DNA of 38,356 nt, taken from Chryseobacterium sp. Leaf394. Lineage in GTDB: Bacteria > Bacteroidota > Bacteroidia > Flavobacteriales > Weeksellaceae. Position numbers and translations under genes: made by a program. The notes under the pieces are model-generated. The model was not told the origin of the DNA, searched no databases, and saw only the letters and a program-made list of their open reading frames with translations. Of the stretch, positions 23,482-30,899 are shown piece after piece (position 1 is the first letter of the stretch; each line of letters opens with the position of its first letter). Where the stretch lies: assembly GCF_001424105.1 (NCBI RefSeq), contig NZ_LMQH01000010.1, positions 174,940 to 213,295 of the forward strand, given 5' to 3'.

Positions 23482-25236
23482 ATGCAAAAACACATTTTTT
23501 TATTAGCGGTTCTGTTAGGCTTTTACATTCAGGCCCAGCAGAAAACCTTCTGTAACCCCATCAACATCGATTATGGTTATACACCTTTTGAAGTTTTTTC
23601 AAAACAGGGGAAACACCGCGCAACAGCCGATCCGGTGATCGTTAATTTTCAGAAAAAACTGTTTCTTTTTTCAACCAATCAGGAAGGCTACTGGCACAGC
23701 GACAATATGCTCCACTGGAAATTTGTCAAAAGAAAATTCCTCAGAGACAACAAATATACCCACGATCTGAACGCTCCCGCAGTCTGGGCAATGAAAGATA
23801 CTCTATACGTTTACGGCTCAACCTGGGAATCTGATTTCCCAATCTGGAAATCTACCAATCCTACAGTAGACGACTGGAAAATTGCGGTGGATACGCTGAA
23901 AGTTGGCGCATGGGATCCTGCTTTTCATTATGACGAAGATAAAAACAAACTCTATCTCTACTGGGGCTCAAGCAACGAATGGCCGCTTTTGGGAACTGAG
24001 GTGAAGGTTAAAAATTTACAGTCCGAAGGTTTTGTAAAACCGATTTTAAGACTGAAACCTGAAGATCACGGTTGGGAAAGATTCGGGGAATACAATGACA
24101 ATGTTTTCCTTCAGCCCTTTGTGGAAGGAGCTTGGGTGACGAAGTATAAAGACAAATATTATATGCAGTACGGTGCTCCGGCAACGGAATTCAGTGGATA
24201 TTCTGACGGTGTTTATGTTTCAAAAAATCCTTTGGAAGGATATGAATACCAACAGCACAATCCGTTTTCCTACAAGCCCGGCGGTTTTGCGAGAGGGGCA
24301 GGGCACGGAGCTACTTTTGAAGATAATTTTAAAAACTGGTGGCACATTTCAACGATTTTTATTTCCACTAAAAATAATTTTGAAAGACGTTTAGGGATTT
24401 GGCCTGCAGGTTTCGACAAGGATGATGTGATGTACACGAATACCGCTTACGGCGATTATCCGACTTTACTTCCGCAGTTCGCTCAGGGCAAGGATTTCTC
24501 AAAAGGATTGTTCACCAATTGGATGTTGCTGAATTACAATAAACCCGTTCAGGTTTCTTCAACTTTAGGTGGTTATCATTCAAATAATGCGGTGGATGAA
24601 GATATTAAAACGTACTGGAGTGCAAAAACAGGAAATTCTGGTGAATGGTTTCAGACGGATTTAGGTGAGGTTTCTACCATTAATGCCATTCAGGTTAATT
24701 ATGCTGATCAGGATGTAGAATTTATGGGAAAAACCGAAGGCAAAATGCATCAGTATAAAATCTACGGTTCAAACGACGGTAAAAAATGGAAAGTAATTGT
24801 CGATAAAAGCAAAAATACCAAAGACGTTCCTCACGATTATATCGAACTTGAAAAACCTGCCTCAGCAAGATATTTAAAAATGGAAAACCTGAAGATGCCG
24901 ACAGGAAAATTCGCTTTGAGCGGTTTCAGAGTCTTCGGAAAAGGAACGGGAGCAAAGCCTGCAAAAGTTCAGAATTTTGTACCATTAAGAGCTGATGCAA
25001 AAAAATATGGTGAAAGAAGAAGCATTTGGATGAAGTGGCAACAGAATTTAGAAGCTGACGGTTATGTTATTTACTGGGGGAAATCTCCTGATAAATTGTA
25101 CGGAAGCATTATGGTTTACGGAAAAAATGAATATTTCTTTACCGGAGCCGATAGGGTTGATTCTTATTATTTCCAGATCGAAGCGTTCAATGCGAATGGA
25201 ATTTCTGAGAGAACGGAAGTGGTGAAGTCGGAATGA
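23482..25236 (+). CDS. Secreted GH43-like glycoside hydrolase with F5/8 type C domain
   Basis: A 584-residue protein with signal peptide MQKHIFLLAVLLGFYIQAQ. The five-bladed propeller domain (about 20-345) has the GH43 catalytic trio: Asp 50 in HRATADPVIV, Asp 145 in VGAWDPAFHYD, and Glu 215 in QPFVEGAWVTKY. Further family features are HDLNAPAVWAMKDTLYVYGS and PGGFARGAGHGATF. An F5/8 type C carbohydrate-binding domain follows (about 350-490: SNNAVDEDIKTYWSAKTGNS, ARYLKMENLKMP). A fibronectin-III-like tail is at about 500-584. Family members act on arabinoxylan, arabinan or xylose-containing side chains; the specificity is not visible here. A LacI-type palindrome and a promoter precede it. It is convergent with an esterase gene of a type that acts on xylan, and a two-way terminator lies between them. 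Confidence 0.88.
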   Translation: MQKHIFLLAVLLGFYIQAQQKTFCNPINIDYGYTPFEVFSKQGKHRATADPVIVNFQKKLFLFSTNQEGYWHSDNMLHWKFVKRKFLRDNKYTHDLNAPAVWAMKDTLYVYGSTWESDFPIWKSTNPTVDDWKIAVDTLKVGAWDPAFHYDEDKNKLYLYWGSSNEWPLLGTEVKVKNLQSEGFVKPILRLKPEDHGWERFGEYNDNVFLQPFVEGAWVTKYKDKYYMQYGAPATEFSGYSDGVYVSKNPLEGYEYQQHNPFSYKPGGFARGAGHGATFEDNFKNWWHISTIFISTKNNFERRLGIWPAGFDKDDVMYTNTAYGDYPTLLPQFAQGKDFSKGLFTNWMLLNYNKPVQVSSTLGGYHSNNAVDEDIKTYWSAKTGNSGEWFQTDLGEVSTINAIQVNYADQDVEFMGKTEGKMHQYKIYGSNDGKKWKVIVDKSKNTKDVPHDYIELEKPASARYLKMENLKMPTGKFALSGFRVFGKGTGAKPAKVQNFVPLRADAKKYGERRSIWMKWQQNLEADGYVIYWGKSPDKLYGSIMVYGKNEYFFTGADRVDSYYFQIEAFNANGISERTEVVKSE

Positions 25237-25330
25237 TTTTTATGACAGTCAAAAACAAGTTAGTCATTCCGTAGAATCTAAGCAGAATTTTAAATTGCTG
25301 TGAATCCTGCAGAATAGAAAAAAAATAGAT

Positions 25331-25358
25331 AAACGCCTTGAAATTTTCAGGGCGTTTT
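25331..25358. terminator. Bidirectional terminator between GH43-like and esterase genes
   Basis: AAACGCC and GGCGTTT arms with an inner TTGAA/TTCA pairing. T-rich tails lie on both strands, so it can serve both convergent genes. Confidence 0.7.
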
Positions 25359-26198
25359 CTATTGAATCTGCTTCAGAAAAGCATCAGTTTTTTCAAGGAC
25401 AAAAGGAGAGACTTTATCTTTATCCCAGTCCAGATGTCCACCGGGAAATTCGTAAGATGCATTCAGAACATTGTTTTTATGTAAAGCTGAATCTAAAATT
25501 TTTTTCTGCGAAAGTGGAATCACCAGATCATTATTTCCATAGAAAGAAATAGTGGGTGGAGATTTTTCGGTAATCCATTCAACAGGGCTGGCAAATTTCT
25601 CTTTGCTGAGATTATTTTGCACAAATGAAGGATCAACGAGTCTATTTTCCACGAATGAATAATCGGAATAATTTTTAAAATTGGGATCAGATAAATCTGA
25701 AGGACCCACAATATTTACCACAGCTTTTATCCTTTCTGCTTTGTCAAAACGATAAGAATACAGCATAGACAAGTGTCCGCCTGCACTGTTTCCGAGGAGA
25801 ATAAATTTAGTTTTTACCGGAACGATTCCTGCCAGATAATCAATCACCTTTCTGATGTCTTCGGTCTGATTGGGAAGTCCATACTGTGTTTGGTCAGCAA
25901 GCCGGTAGTTCATATTTGCGAAAGCAGAATGTGGGAATTTTTTCATCATCTGTGTTGTGAAATAGGTAAGATCAGATTTCTTTCCCGCTTTCCATCCGCC
26001 ACCGTGAATCACAATAAACACTGTTTTTACTGAATCCCGTTTTTCAGGAATATACAGATCCATTTTCTGTTCAGCATCGTCACCATAGGAAATGTTGATC
26101 TGTTGCTCAAATGAAATGCCTTTTTCAAACTTAATTATTTTTTCAGTACATGAGAAAAGAGTGATGGCAAGTAATAGAAGTACAGCAAATTTATTCAT
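25359..26198 (-). CDS. Alpha/beta-hydrolase lipoprotein, BD-FAE-like esterase
   Basis: A 279-residue lipoprotein (lipobox LFSC, Cys 17) with an alpha/beta-hydrolase fold. The oxyanion-hole motif is HGGGWKAG (about 65-72), the nucleophile elbow GNSAGGH with Ser 138, the acid Asp 224 in YGNNDLVIP, and the base His 255 in FPGGHLDWD. The pattern matches the BD-FAE group (feruloyl and acetyl xylan esterases) and the related carboxylesterase/kynurenine formamidase-like hydrolases. It should act on ester groups of small or polysaccharide substrates at the cell envelope. The convergent GH43-like gene fits a shared job in plant-polysaccharide use, though these are separate transcripts. All catalytic residues are present. 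Confidence 0.85.
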   Translation of the reverse strand: MNKFAVLLLLAITLFSCTEKIIKFEKGISFEQQINISYGDDAEQKMDLYIPEKRDSVKTVFIVIHGGGWKAGKKSDLTYFTTQMMKKFPHSAFANMNYRLADQTQYGLPNQTEDIRKVIDYLAGIVPVKTKFILLGNSAGGHLSMLYSYRFDKAERIKAVVNIVGPSDLSDPNFKNYSDYSFVENRLVDPSFVQNNLSKEKFASPVEWITEKSPPTISFYGNNDLVIPLSQKKILDSALHKNNVLNASYEFPGGHLDWDKDKVSPFVLEKTDAFLKQIQ

Positions 26199-26316
26199 TC
26201 CTCTAAATTAAAAAAACGATGAGCTATTGAAGTGTATAATTCTAAAATTGTTGATGGATTTTACGATTTAACTTTATTAAAATTAAAATTAATGATTCAC
26301 ATTTTATTTCGGACAA

Positions 26317-26343
26317 CAAAAAAGCCTGCCATTTCCGGCAAGC
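26317..26343 (-). terminator. Terminator of the outer-membrane receptor gene
   Basis: On the minus strand a G+C-rich hairpin (GCTTGCC with GGCAGGC, one mismatch) is followed by a run of six T. It lies 40 bases after the stop of the receptor gene. Confidence 0.6.
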
Positions 26344-26381
26344 CTGTAACAATAATAATTGAAATATGAAGTAATGAAATT

Positions 26382-28628
26382 TTATCTCGTTCTGCTCTTT
26401 ATGGCATCTGAAGCACCTTCGATATCTCTCACTTTTTTCACTTTTTGGTTTCCAAAGTTGTACGTGATGCTGAGCGTTCCGCCTCTTCTGAACTGGTCGT
26501 TTTTTACATAATTGTAATTTCCATTATCCTGAAAATCTTCAATCTCAACAATATTGGTTCTGAGAACATCGGTTACATTTAAGGCAAAAGTCCAGTCGTT
26601 CCAGTTTTTCTTGAGGCTCAGATCTAAACTCATCAGATCTTTCAGCATTCCCAGTTCAATCTGCTGTTTGTCTACGTAGAAATAATTTACGCCGAGAAAC
26701 CATGTTTTCTTTTTGTCTAAAGCCAGCGTATTGTTGGTTTGGATGATAAGGCTTGAAGATTTGTTTTTATTGATGTAGGTGTCAAAAACAATTCCTGTGG
26801 TAGGATCTGTACTTAACATTCCGTCGTTGATGTTATGCTGTATTCCGATATTGAAATTGGTTGTCAAAGCCTTTTTGAAAAACGTTTTCTGCATTCCGAT
26901 CATTGCAGACATTTCCTGTTTGTCGCCGAAGTTGGTTCTGATATACGCCAGCTGACGGTAGGTTTTCCCGTCCCTTTCAATATTTCTTTGCAAAGGAACC
27001 TGAGTGATCACATCTTTGAAAAGAGAATGATTTAAAATCAAAAAATAGGAATTTTTGAACATGTAAGTAAGCTCCTGATTATACGTCGTTGAGGCTTTCA
27101 CGAAGGGATTATTTTGCGTGTAGTTGTCTTCGGTAAGAATGTTTTTCACAGGATTCAGCTCCCAGAAACTAGGTCTTCTCATTCGGCTCGAAAACGAGTA
27201 GGAGATGTTATTTTTGTCATTAATGGCGTAGTTAAAACTCAGGTAGGGAAGCAGATTATTGTAATCTCTTTCAAAAACCTGCATCGGCTTTTCGGGAATT
27301 TCAGATGTGCCCATACTTTTGGTAATTTCATATCTCGCACCGATTTTTCCTGAAAATTTATCTGAAAACTTTTTCTCGGCAGTAAGATAGAACCCATAGA
27401 TGTTTTCATCATAAATAAAGTGGTTCAGGTCGGGTCTCAGATTGTCGAAATTTCCCGCTGTATCATAAAAATAGAAGAAGTTTTTGGTGTCGTTATCAGT
27501 CTTGGTCCTGTTAAAATTACCGCCGACGGAAATAGTGAGATCTTTTTTAAACTTCTGAATATAATCGGCCATCGCTGAAAAATTATTGATGACCTGGGGA
27601 ATATCCTGCAAAACCTGTTGTCTGAGCTGAGAAAAATTTCCGTCTGCAGCAGGCACAAGCGTTCGGTTATCCGAATTCTGGAATCTTCTGAAATTGAGGT
27701 AGGCAGCATTCAGATTAAGTTTACTTCCCAGTGAATCCGTTTTAAGCTCATAATTCAGGTTTACAGAATTATTGTAGTTTCTGGCATTTTCAAGATTATC
27801 AGATTTATTAAACTTGGTTTCGAGAAGCGTTCCGTTATTATCAAATGTTCTCAGGGTGTTGAGAAGATTTACAGAAGAACCGTAGCTTTTGGTGGCATTG
27901 GTATTCCAGGACAGTGCGAGGTTGCTTTTCTCATTAAGCTGATAGTCGAAATTGAGATAGCCACCGATGTACTGATTGGGATCATCTACTGTCCCCACCG
28001 ATTCATTCTGAAGAATTGACGTTCCGTTTTTCAAAACATATTCCTGCGCCTGAATATTGTCGCCTCCATAAAGATTGGCGCTGATTCCCAGTTTATCTTT
28101 TCTGTAATTTGCGGAAAAACTTGCCGAGCTTGCGTTGTATTTGTTCTGAGAGTTAGACATTCTCATGTTTCCGTTCAGGCCGTCGCTCATTTTCTTTTTC
28201 AGAACAATGTTGATGATTCCGTCTGAGGATTCTACCTGAAATTCACTTCCCGGCATGGTGATCACTTCAATTTTCTGGATATTTTCAGCAGGTGTGTTTT
28301 TCAGAAACTGGGCCAGAGACTCTGCATCCATATTCGATTTTCTGCCGTTGATGTAAATTAATGCATTGTTTTTACCGGCAATTTTAAGGGTCTTATCATC
28401 AGTCGTGGAAAGGAGAGGAGTCTGTCTTAAAAGGTCAAAGGTAGTATTTCCTTTGGCAACCGGCGATGCGGCGACGTCGTACACAAAACGGTCAGACTGT
28501 TTTTTGAAAACCTGTTTGGTGATAACAACGGCTTCAATATCTTTTGTTTTTGCCGAGTCTGTTTTTTTCTGTTGAGCCATGCTGAGCCCTGAAAAAAAGA
28601 TGGCTGCGATTAATAGTGAGGTTTTCAT
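26382..28628 (-). CDS. TonB-dependent-receptor-like outer membrane beta-barrel protein
   Basis: A 748-residue protein of the OMP_b-brl_3 type, a TonB-dependent-receptor-like family common in Bacteroidota. The signal peptide is MKTSLLIAAIFFSGLSMAQ; a 16-residue upstream extension overlaps the promoter and is rejected. The plug-like region (about 25-150) contains IEAVVITKQVFKKQSDRFVY, NALIYINGRKSN and IQKIEVITMPGSEFQVESSDG, followed by the strand IINIVLKKK. The rest (about 150-748) is a barrel with many alternating strands. It lacks the carboxypeptidase-regulatory-like N-terminal domain often seen in larger relatives. No SusD partner is adjacent, so the substrate is open. It has its own promoter and terminator. 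Confidence 0.88.
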   Translation of the reverse strand: MKTSLLIAAIFFSGLSMAQQKKTDSAKTKDIEAVVITKQVFKKQSDRFVYDVAASPVAKGNTTFDLLRQTPLLSTTDDKTLKIAGKNNALIYINGRKSNMDAESLAQFLKNTPAENIQKIEVITMPGSEFQVESSDGIINIVLKKKMSDGLNGNMRMSNSQNKYNASSASFSANYRKDKLGISANLYGGDNIQAQEYVLKNGTSILQNESVGTVDDPNQYIGGYLNFDYQLNEKSNLALSWNTNATKSYGSSVNLLNTLRTFDNNGTLLETKFNKSDNLENARNYNNSVNLNYELKTDSLGSKLNLNAAYLNFRRFQNSDNRTLVPAADGNFSQLRQQVLQDIPQVINNFSAMADYIQKFKKDLTISVGGNFNRTKTDNDTKNFFYFYDTAGNFDNLRPDLNHFIYDENIYGFYLTAEKKFSDKFSGKIGARYEITKSMGTSEIPEKPMQVFERDYNNLLPYLSFNYAINDKNNISYSFSSRMRRPSFWELNPVKNILTEDNYTQNNPFVKASTTYNQELTYMFKNSYFLILNHSLFKDVITQVPLQRNIERDGKTYRQLAYIRTNFGDKQEMSAMIGMQKTFFKKALTTNFNIGIQHNINDGMLSTDPTTGIVFDTYINKNKSSSLIIQTNNTLALDKKKTWFLGVNYFYVDKQQIELGMLKDLMSLDLSLKKNWNDWTFALNVTDVLRTNIVEIEDFQDNGNYNYVKNDQFRRGGTLSITYNFGNQKVKKVRDIEGASDAIKSRTR

Positions 28629-28673
28629 AATGGGGTAGGTTAGGTTATAGGTATTGGTTATTATTTTACATTG

Positions 28674-28705
28674 CAAAGATATATAATAAATTTAGTATTA
28701 TGCAA
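28674..28705 (-). promoter_or_regulatory. Promoter of the outer-membrane receptor gene
   Basis: On the minus strand TTG (28705-28703), 21 bases, then TATCTTTG (28681-28674), a perfect -7 box. It lies 45 bases before the ATG at 28628. The leader between them is a run of AACCTA-like units. Confidence 0.6.
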
Positions 28706-28759
28706 TACAAAGTAGTTGATTAAAATTTTTTAAAGATTTAAACAATTGACAGTCAGTGC

Positions 28760-28809
28760 AAAAAAAAATATTGCGGTGATCTATCTTTATAAAGATTAGA
28801 CAACCGCAA
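28760..28809 (-). terminator. Strong terminator of the DUF3817 unit
   Basis: On the minus strand TTGCGGT and ACCGCAA form the outer stem. An inner ATCTTT/AAAGAT palindrome extends it, and a run of nine T follows. Confidence 0.8.
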
Positions 28810-28855
28810 CATCAATTTTGTTACAACTGGACCGAAAATATTTAAAAAAATGTAA

Positions 28856-29194
28856 TTATTCCCTGTCGAATCTTGCCAGCTTCTTGTCAATCCAGATGGT
28901 GGCAAAAGGAAAAAATGCTGAGATCAGTGCAAAAACACTGTCTTCATCGTCCCAGTCAAATATTTTCCGGATAGATGGTAGAAATACAAGGTATAAAGTA
29001 AAAAATAAACCATGAATACTTCCAATGGTGCTGATGTAAATAATCGCCAGAATATTCTCCGGTTCGGTACGGATCCAGATCATTGCTGAAAAGAGGAAAA
29101 ACCATGAAATGGCTTCTGCCAGACAGATTTGTTTAAACCATTTTATTACCTTTTCCTTGGGATATTTTGAAAATAGATTTTCGAGAAAATTCAT
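28856..29194 (-). CDS. DUF3817 family membrane protein
   Basis: A 112-residue membrane protein with three hydrophobic helices. The family pattern is visible: an acidic residue in the first helix region (CLAEAISWFFLFSAM), GSIHGLFFTLYLVF in the second, and ALISAFFPFATIWIDKKL in the third. These match the DUF3817 features AE-G-S, G-x-HG-x-x-F-x-x-Y and P-F-G-T-F. Its function is unknown; members are small inner-membrane proteins. The start overlaps the stop of the gene at 29191 by 4 bases (ATGA type), so the two are translationally coupled. A strong terminator follows. Confidence 0.82.
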   Translation of the reverse strand: MNFLENLFSKYPKEKVIKWFKQICLAEAISWFFLFSAMIWIRTEPENILAIIYISTIGSIHGLFFTLYLVFLPSIRKIFDWDDEDSVFALISAFFPFATIWIDKKLARFDRE

Positions 29195-29802
29195 TTTTTA
29201 TTGTTTTCTGATTGTAAGATTTTTGTCAGTGTCTGCTGATAATTTTTATCATAGTTAAGGTCTTTTCCTTCTTCATCTTCACCATCCTGTAGAATATATC
29301 CAAAATCATAAATGGAACTGCCTTTGATTTTATAAAATTTTGTCCAGTTTCTTCCAGACAGAACATAGCAATCGATGAGGTTATATTTCTTAATGTAATT
29401 TGGATTTTTAATTTGATTGAAACCTCTAATCTTCTGAAGTTTCTGATTTTTAATATCAAAAATAAACAGATGATACGTTAAATTACTTCGGGCATCTGAA
29501 GTGTTTTCAACTAAAATATCTTTAATTCTGTCACCATTAAAGTCTATAAATTCAATGTTTTTACTTTTACTGAATAGCTTTTCCTGATGAATAACTGTTT
29601 TTTTGCCATTGTTCAATTTCGAGAATGAAAAAACAGCATTTGTTTTATCATCATCTGTAACGGTCTGCTTTGGATTAAATTCCAGAGAAACTGAATATCC
29701 TTTTTTATCATAAACCGAATCGCATTTTACAGTCAATATTTTTGTCTGACCAAAAAAAGTGTCACTGAAAAATAAGAGAAATAAAAGCAGTGAAAATTTC
29801 AT
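29191..29802 (-). CDS. Small secreted protein, FG-GAP/XAC2610-like
   Basis: A 203-residue protein with signal peptide MKFSLLLFLLFFSDTFFGQ. The central stretch IEFIDFNGDRIKDILVEN is a typical FG-GAP/VCBS-like strand-loop with a D-x-N-x-D calcium-binding style loop. The following YHLFIFD strand and cysteine near residue 138 recall the XAC2610 type of periplasmic proteins. I assign no function. It overlaps DUF3817 by 4 bases and starts 44 bases after the nadD stop, so it may be in the nadD transcript. A short tandem repeat lies between nadD and this gene. Confidence 0.7.
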   Translation of the reverse strand: MKFSLLLFLLFFSDTFFGQTKILTVKCDSVYDKKGYSVSLEFNPKQTVTDDDKTNAVFSFSKLNNGKKTVIHQEKLFSKSKNIEFIDFNGDRIKDILVENTSDARSNLTYHLFIFDIKNQKLQKIRGFNQIKNPNYIKKYNLIDCYVLSGRNWTKFYKIKGSSIYDFGYILQDGEDEEGKDLNYDKNYQQTLTKILQSENNKK

Positions 29803-29827
29803 ACCTGAAAAAGATTTAATTTTAAGT

Positions 29828-29849
29828 ATCCATCATCCATCATCCATCA
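29828..29849. repeat. Short tandem repeat overlapping the nadD stop codon
   Basis: Three copies of the 7-base unit ATCCATC, ending within the nadD stop codon (29847-29849). Repeat number could vary by slippage without changing the NadD protein. Confidence 0.6.
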
Positions 29850-30431
29850 CTTGTAAAAACTACTTCCATCCAGATACTCAAAAACCTCCGGCGGAAGCAT
29901 CGGTCTCACACTTTTCCCAGCTTTGATCATATTTCTGATTTCGGTAGCTGAAAGTTCAATCACGGGTGCTTCAATCATCGAAATGTTTTCGTGCTGAAGG
30001 TATTCTGAATCTTTTTTCTCACCTTCAAATACTCTTGGATAAACGATGATGTGATGATTTTTAATTAAAACATCAGAATTTTTCCACTTATGAAGTCCGT
30101 TGAGGTTGTCTTCGCCCATAATTAAACTGAAAGAATAATCAGGATGCTTTTCTTTAAGATAAGTTAATGTATCAATCGTATAACTGGGGGTTGGCAGAGA
30201 AAATTCGACATTCGAGGCACGCATTTTCGGGTAATTTTTTATTGCCATTTCTACCATATCAAGACGGTTATGATCTTTCAGAAGGGATTTTTTTTCTTTG
30301 AAAGGATTCTGCGGACTCACCACAAACCAAAGCTCATCCATATCCGAATTTTCCAGAATGTAATTTGCCAGAATCAAATGCCCGATGTGAATGGGATTAA
30401 AGGAACCGAAAAAGAGACCGATTTTTTTCAA
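29847..30431 (-). CDS. nadD: Nicotinate-nucleotide adenylyltransferase
   Basis: A 194-residue enzyme that adenylates nicotinate mononucleotide to deamido-NAD in NAD biosynthesis. The nucleotidyltransferase signature is complete: GLFFGSFNPIHIGHL at the N-terminus (T/HxGH motif), WFVVSPQNPFKEK, SLIMGEDNLNGLHKW, and the C-terminal IELSATEIRNMIKAGKSVRPMLPP (ISSTxIR-like). The N-terminus MKKIGLFFGSF is canonical, yet its first codon is TTG at 30431-30429, and no ATG or GTG lies in frame up to the preceding stop. This TTG lies at the edge of the degenerate inverted repeat that surrounds the four-helix-bundle gene, which suggests that the original start was changed by the repeat's arrival. Expression could be reduced. 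Confidence 0.95.
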   Translation of the reverse strand: MKKIGLFFGSFNPIHIGHLILANYILENSDMDELWFVVSPQNPFKEKKSLLKDHNRLDMVEMAIKNYPKMRASNVEFSLPTPSYTIDTLTYLKEKHPDYSFSLIMGEDNLNGLHKWKNSDVLIKNHHIIVYPRVFEGEKKDSEYLQHENISMIEAPVIELSATEIRNMIKAGKSVRPMLPPEVFEYLDGSSFYK

Positions 30432-30460
30432 GGTTGAGGTTAAGGTAAAGGTTAAGGTTG
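30430..30460. repeat. Left arm of the inverted repeat around four-helix-bundle gene 2
   Basis: 31 bases built from AAGGTT-like hexamers. Its complement matches 30869-30899 at 26 of 31 positions. It overlaps the first codon of nadD and contains the stop codon (30452-30454) of the four-helix-bundle gene, so the last codons of that gene run into the repeat. Confidence 0.8.
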
Positions 30461-30817
30461 CGTTTTGTTTAAGAAATTGGTTATTTTATTCAGTTCGTGA
30501 ATCACTTCTTCAATTAATTTTTTGATTTTCTGATATTCGGATTCCTGAAAATATTTTACTCTTACGCCATAAATTAAATGACTTTTAGTCTCAAATGCAG
30601 AACCTCGGGAAATATCATAAAATCGGCTTTTATCTTTGCTGGTTCTCCTTCCAAATCCTTCAGCAATATTCGCCGAGATACTTTCTGCAGATCTTCTTAA
30701 CTGCGAAGTTAAAGCATAATCTTCTTTTCGTGGTAGATTTTCAGTTAGATTAAAGCATTCTTCAGCAATGTCCATCGCTTTCTGCCACACCGGCATTTCA
30801 GTAAAATCGTTAATCAT
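30452..30817 (-). CDS. Four-helix-bundle protein (23S rRNA-IVS/S23 family), copy 2
   Basis: A 121-residue member of the same family as the protein at 14688: MPVWQKAMDIAEECFNLTEN, YALTSQLRRSAESISANIAEGFGRR (about 34-58), GSAFETKSHLIYG and a long C-terminal helix LIEEVIHELNKITNFL. It lies on the same strand between recJ and nadD and is surrounded by inverted degenerate repeats, whose inner edge supplies its stop codon. The two copies share the helix-2 pattern SLTDQIRRSSRSVSANI / ALTSQLRRSAESISANI but differ widely elsewhere, so they did not arise from a recent duplication. The protein has no catalytic motif, and its function is unknown. Confidence 0.88.
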   Translation of the reverse strand: MINDFTEMPVWQKAMDIAEECFNLTENLPRKEDYALTSQLRRSAESISANIAEGFGRRTSKDKSRFYDISRGSAFETKSHLIYGVRVKYFQESEYQKIKKLIEEVIHELNKITNFLNKTQP

Positions 30818-30868
30818 TTGTATATTTTTTAAGTTTTTCTAAAATCTACAATTTTCCACAACTCACCT

Positions 30869-30899
30869 CAACCTAAGCCTCAACCTTAACCTCAATCTT
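30869..30899. repeat. Right arm of the inverted repeat around four-helix-bundle gene 2
   Basis: 31 bases of CAACCT/TAACCT-like units, complementary to 30430-30460 at 26 of 31. The stop codon of recJ (complement of 30892-30894) lies inside it. Confidence 0.8.

Noticed and set aside
23482..26198. Polysaccharide utilisation locus with GH43-like enzyme, esterase and receptor
   Set aside because: The genes are convergent or separately transcribed, and no SusC/SusD pair is present, so only a loose functional link is supported.
28629..28676. Sixteen-residue N-terminal extension of the outer-membrane receptor
   Set aside because: It starts within the promoter and would place residues before a perfect signal peptide.
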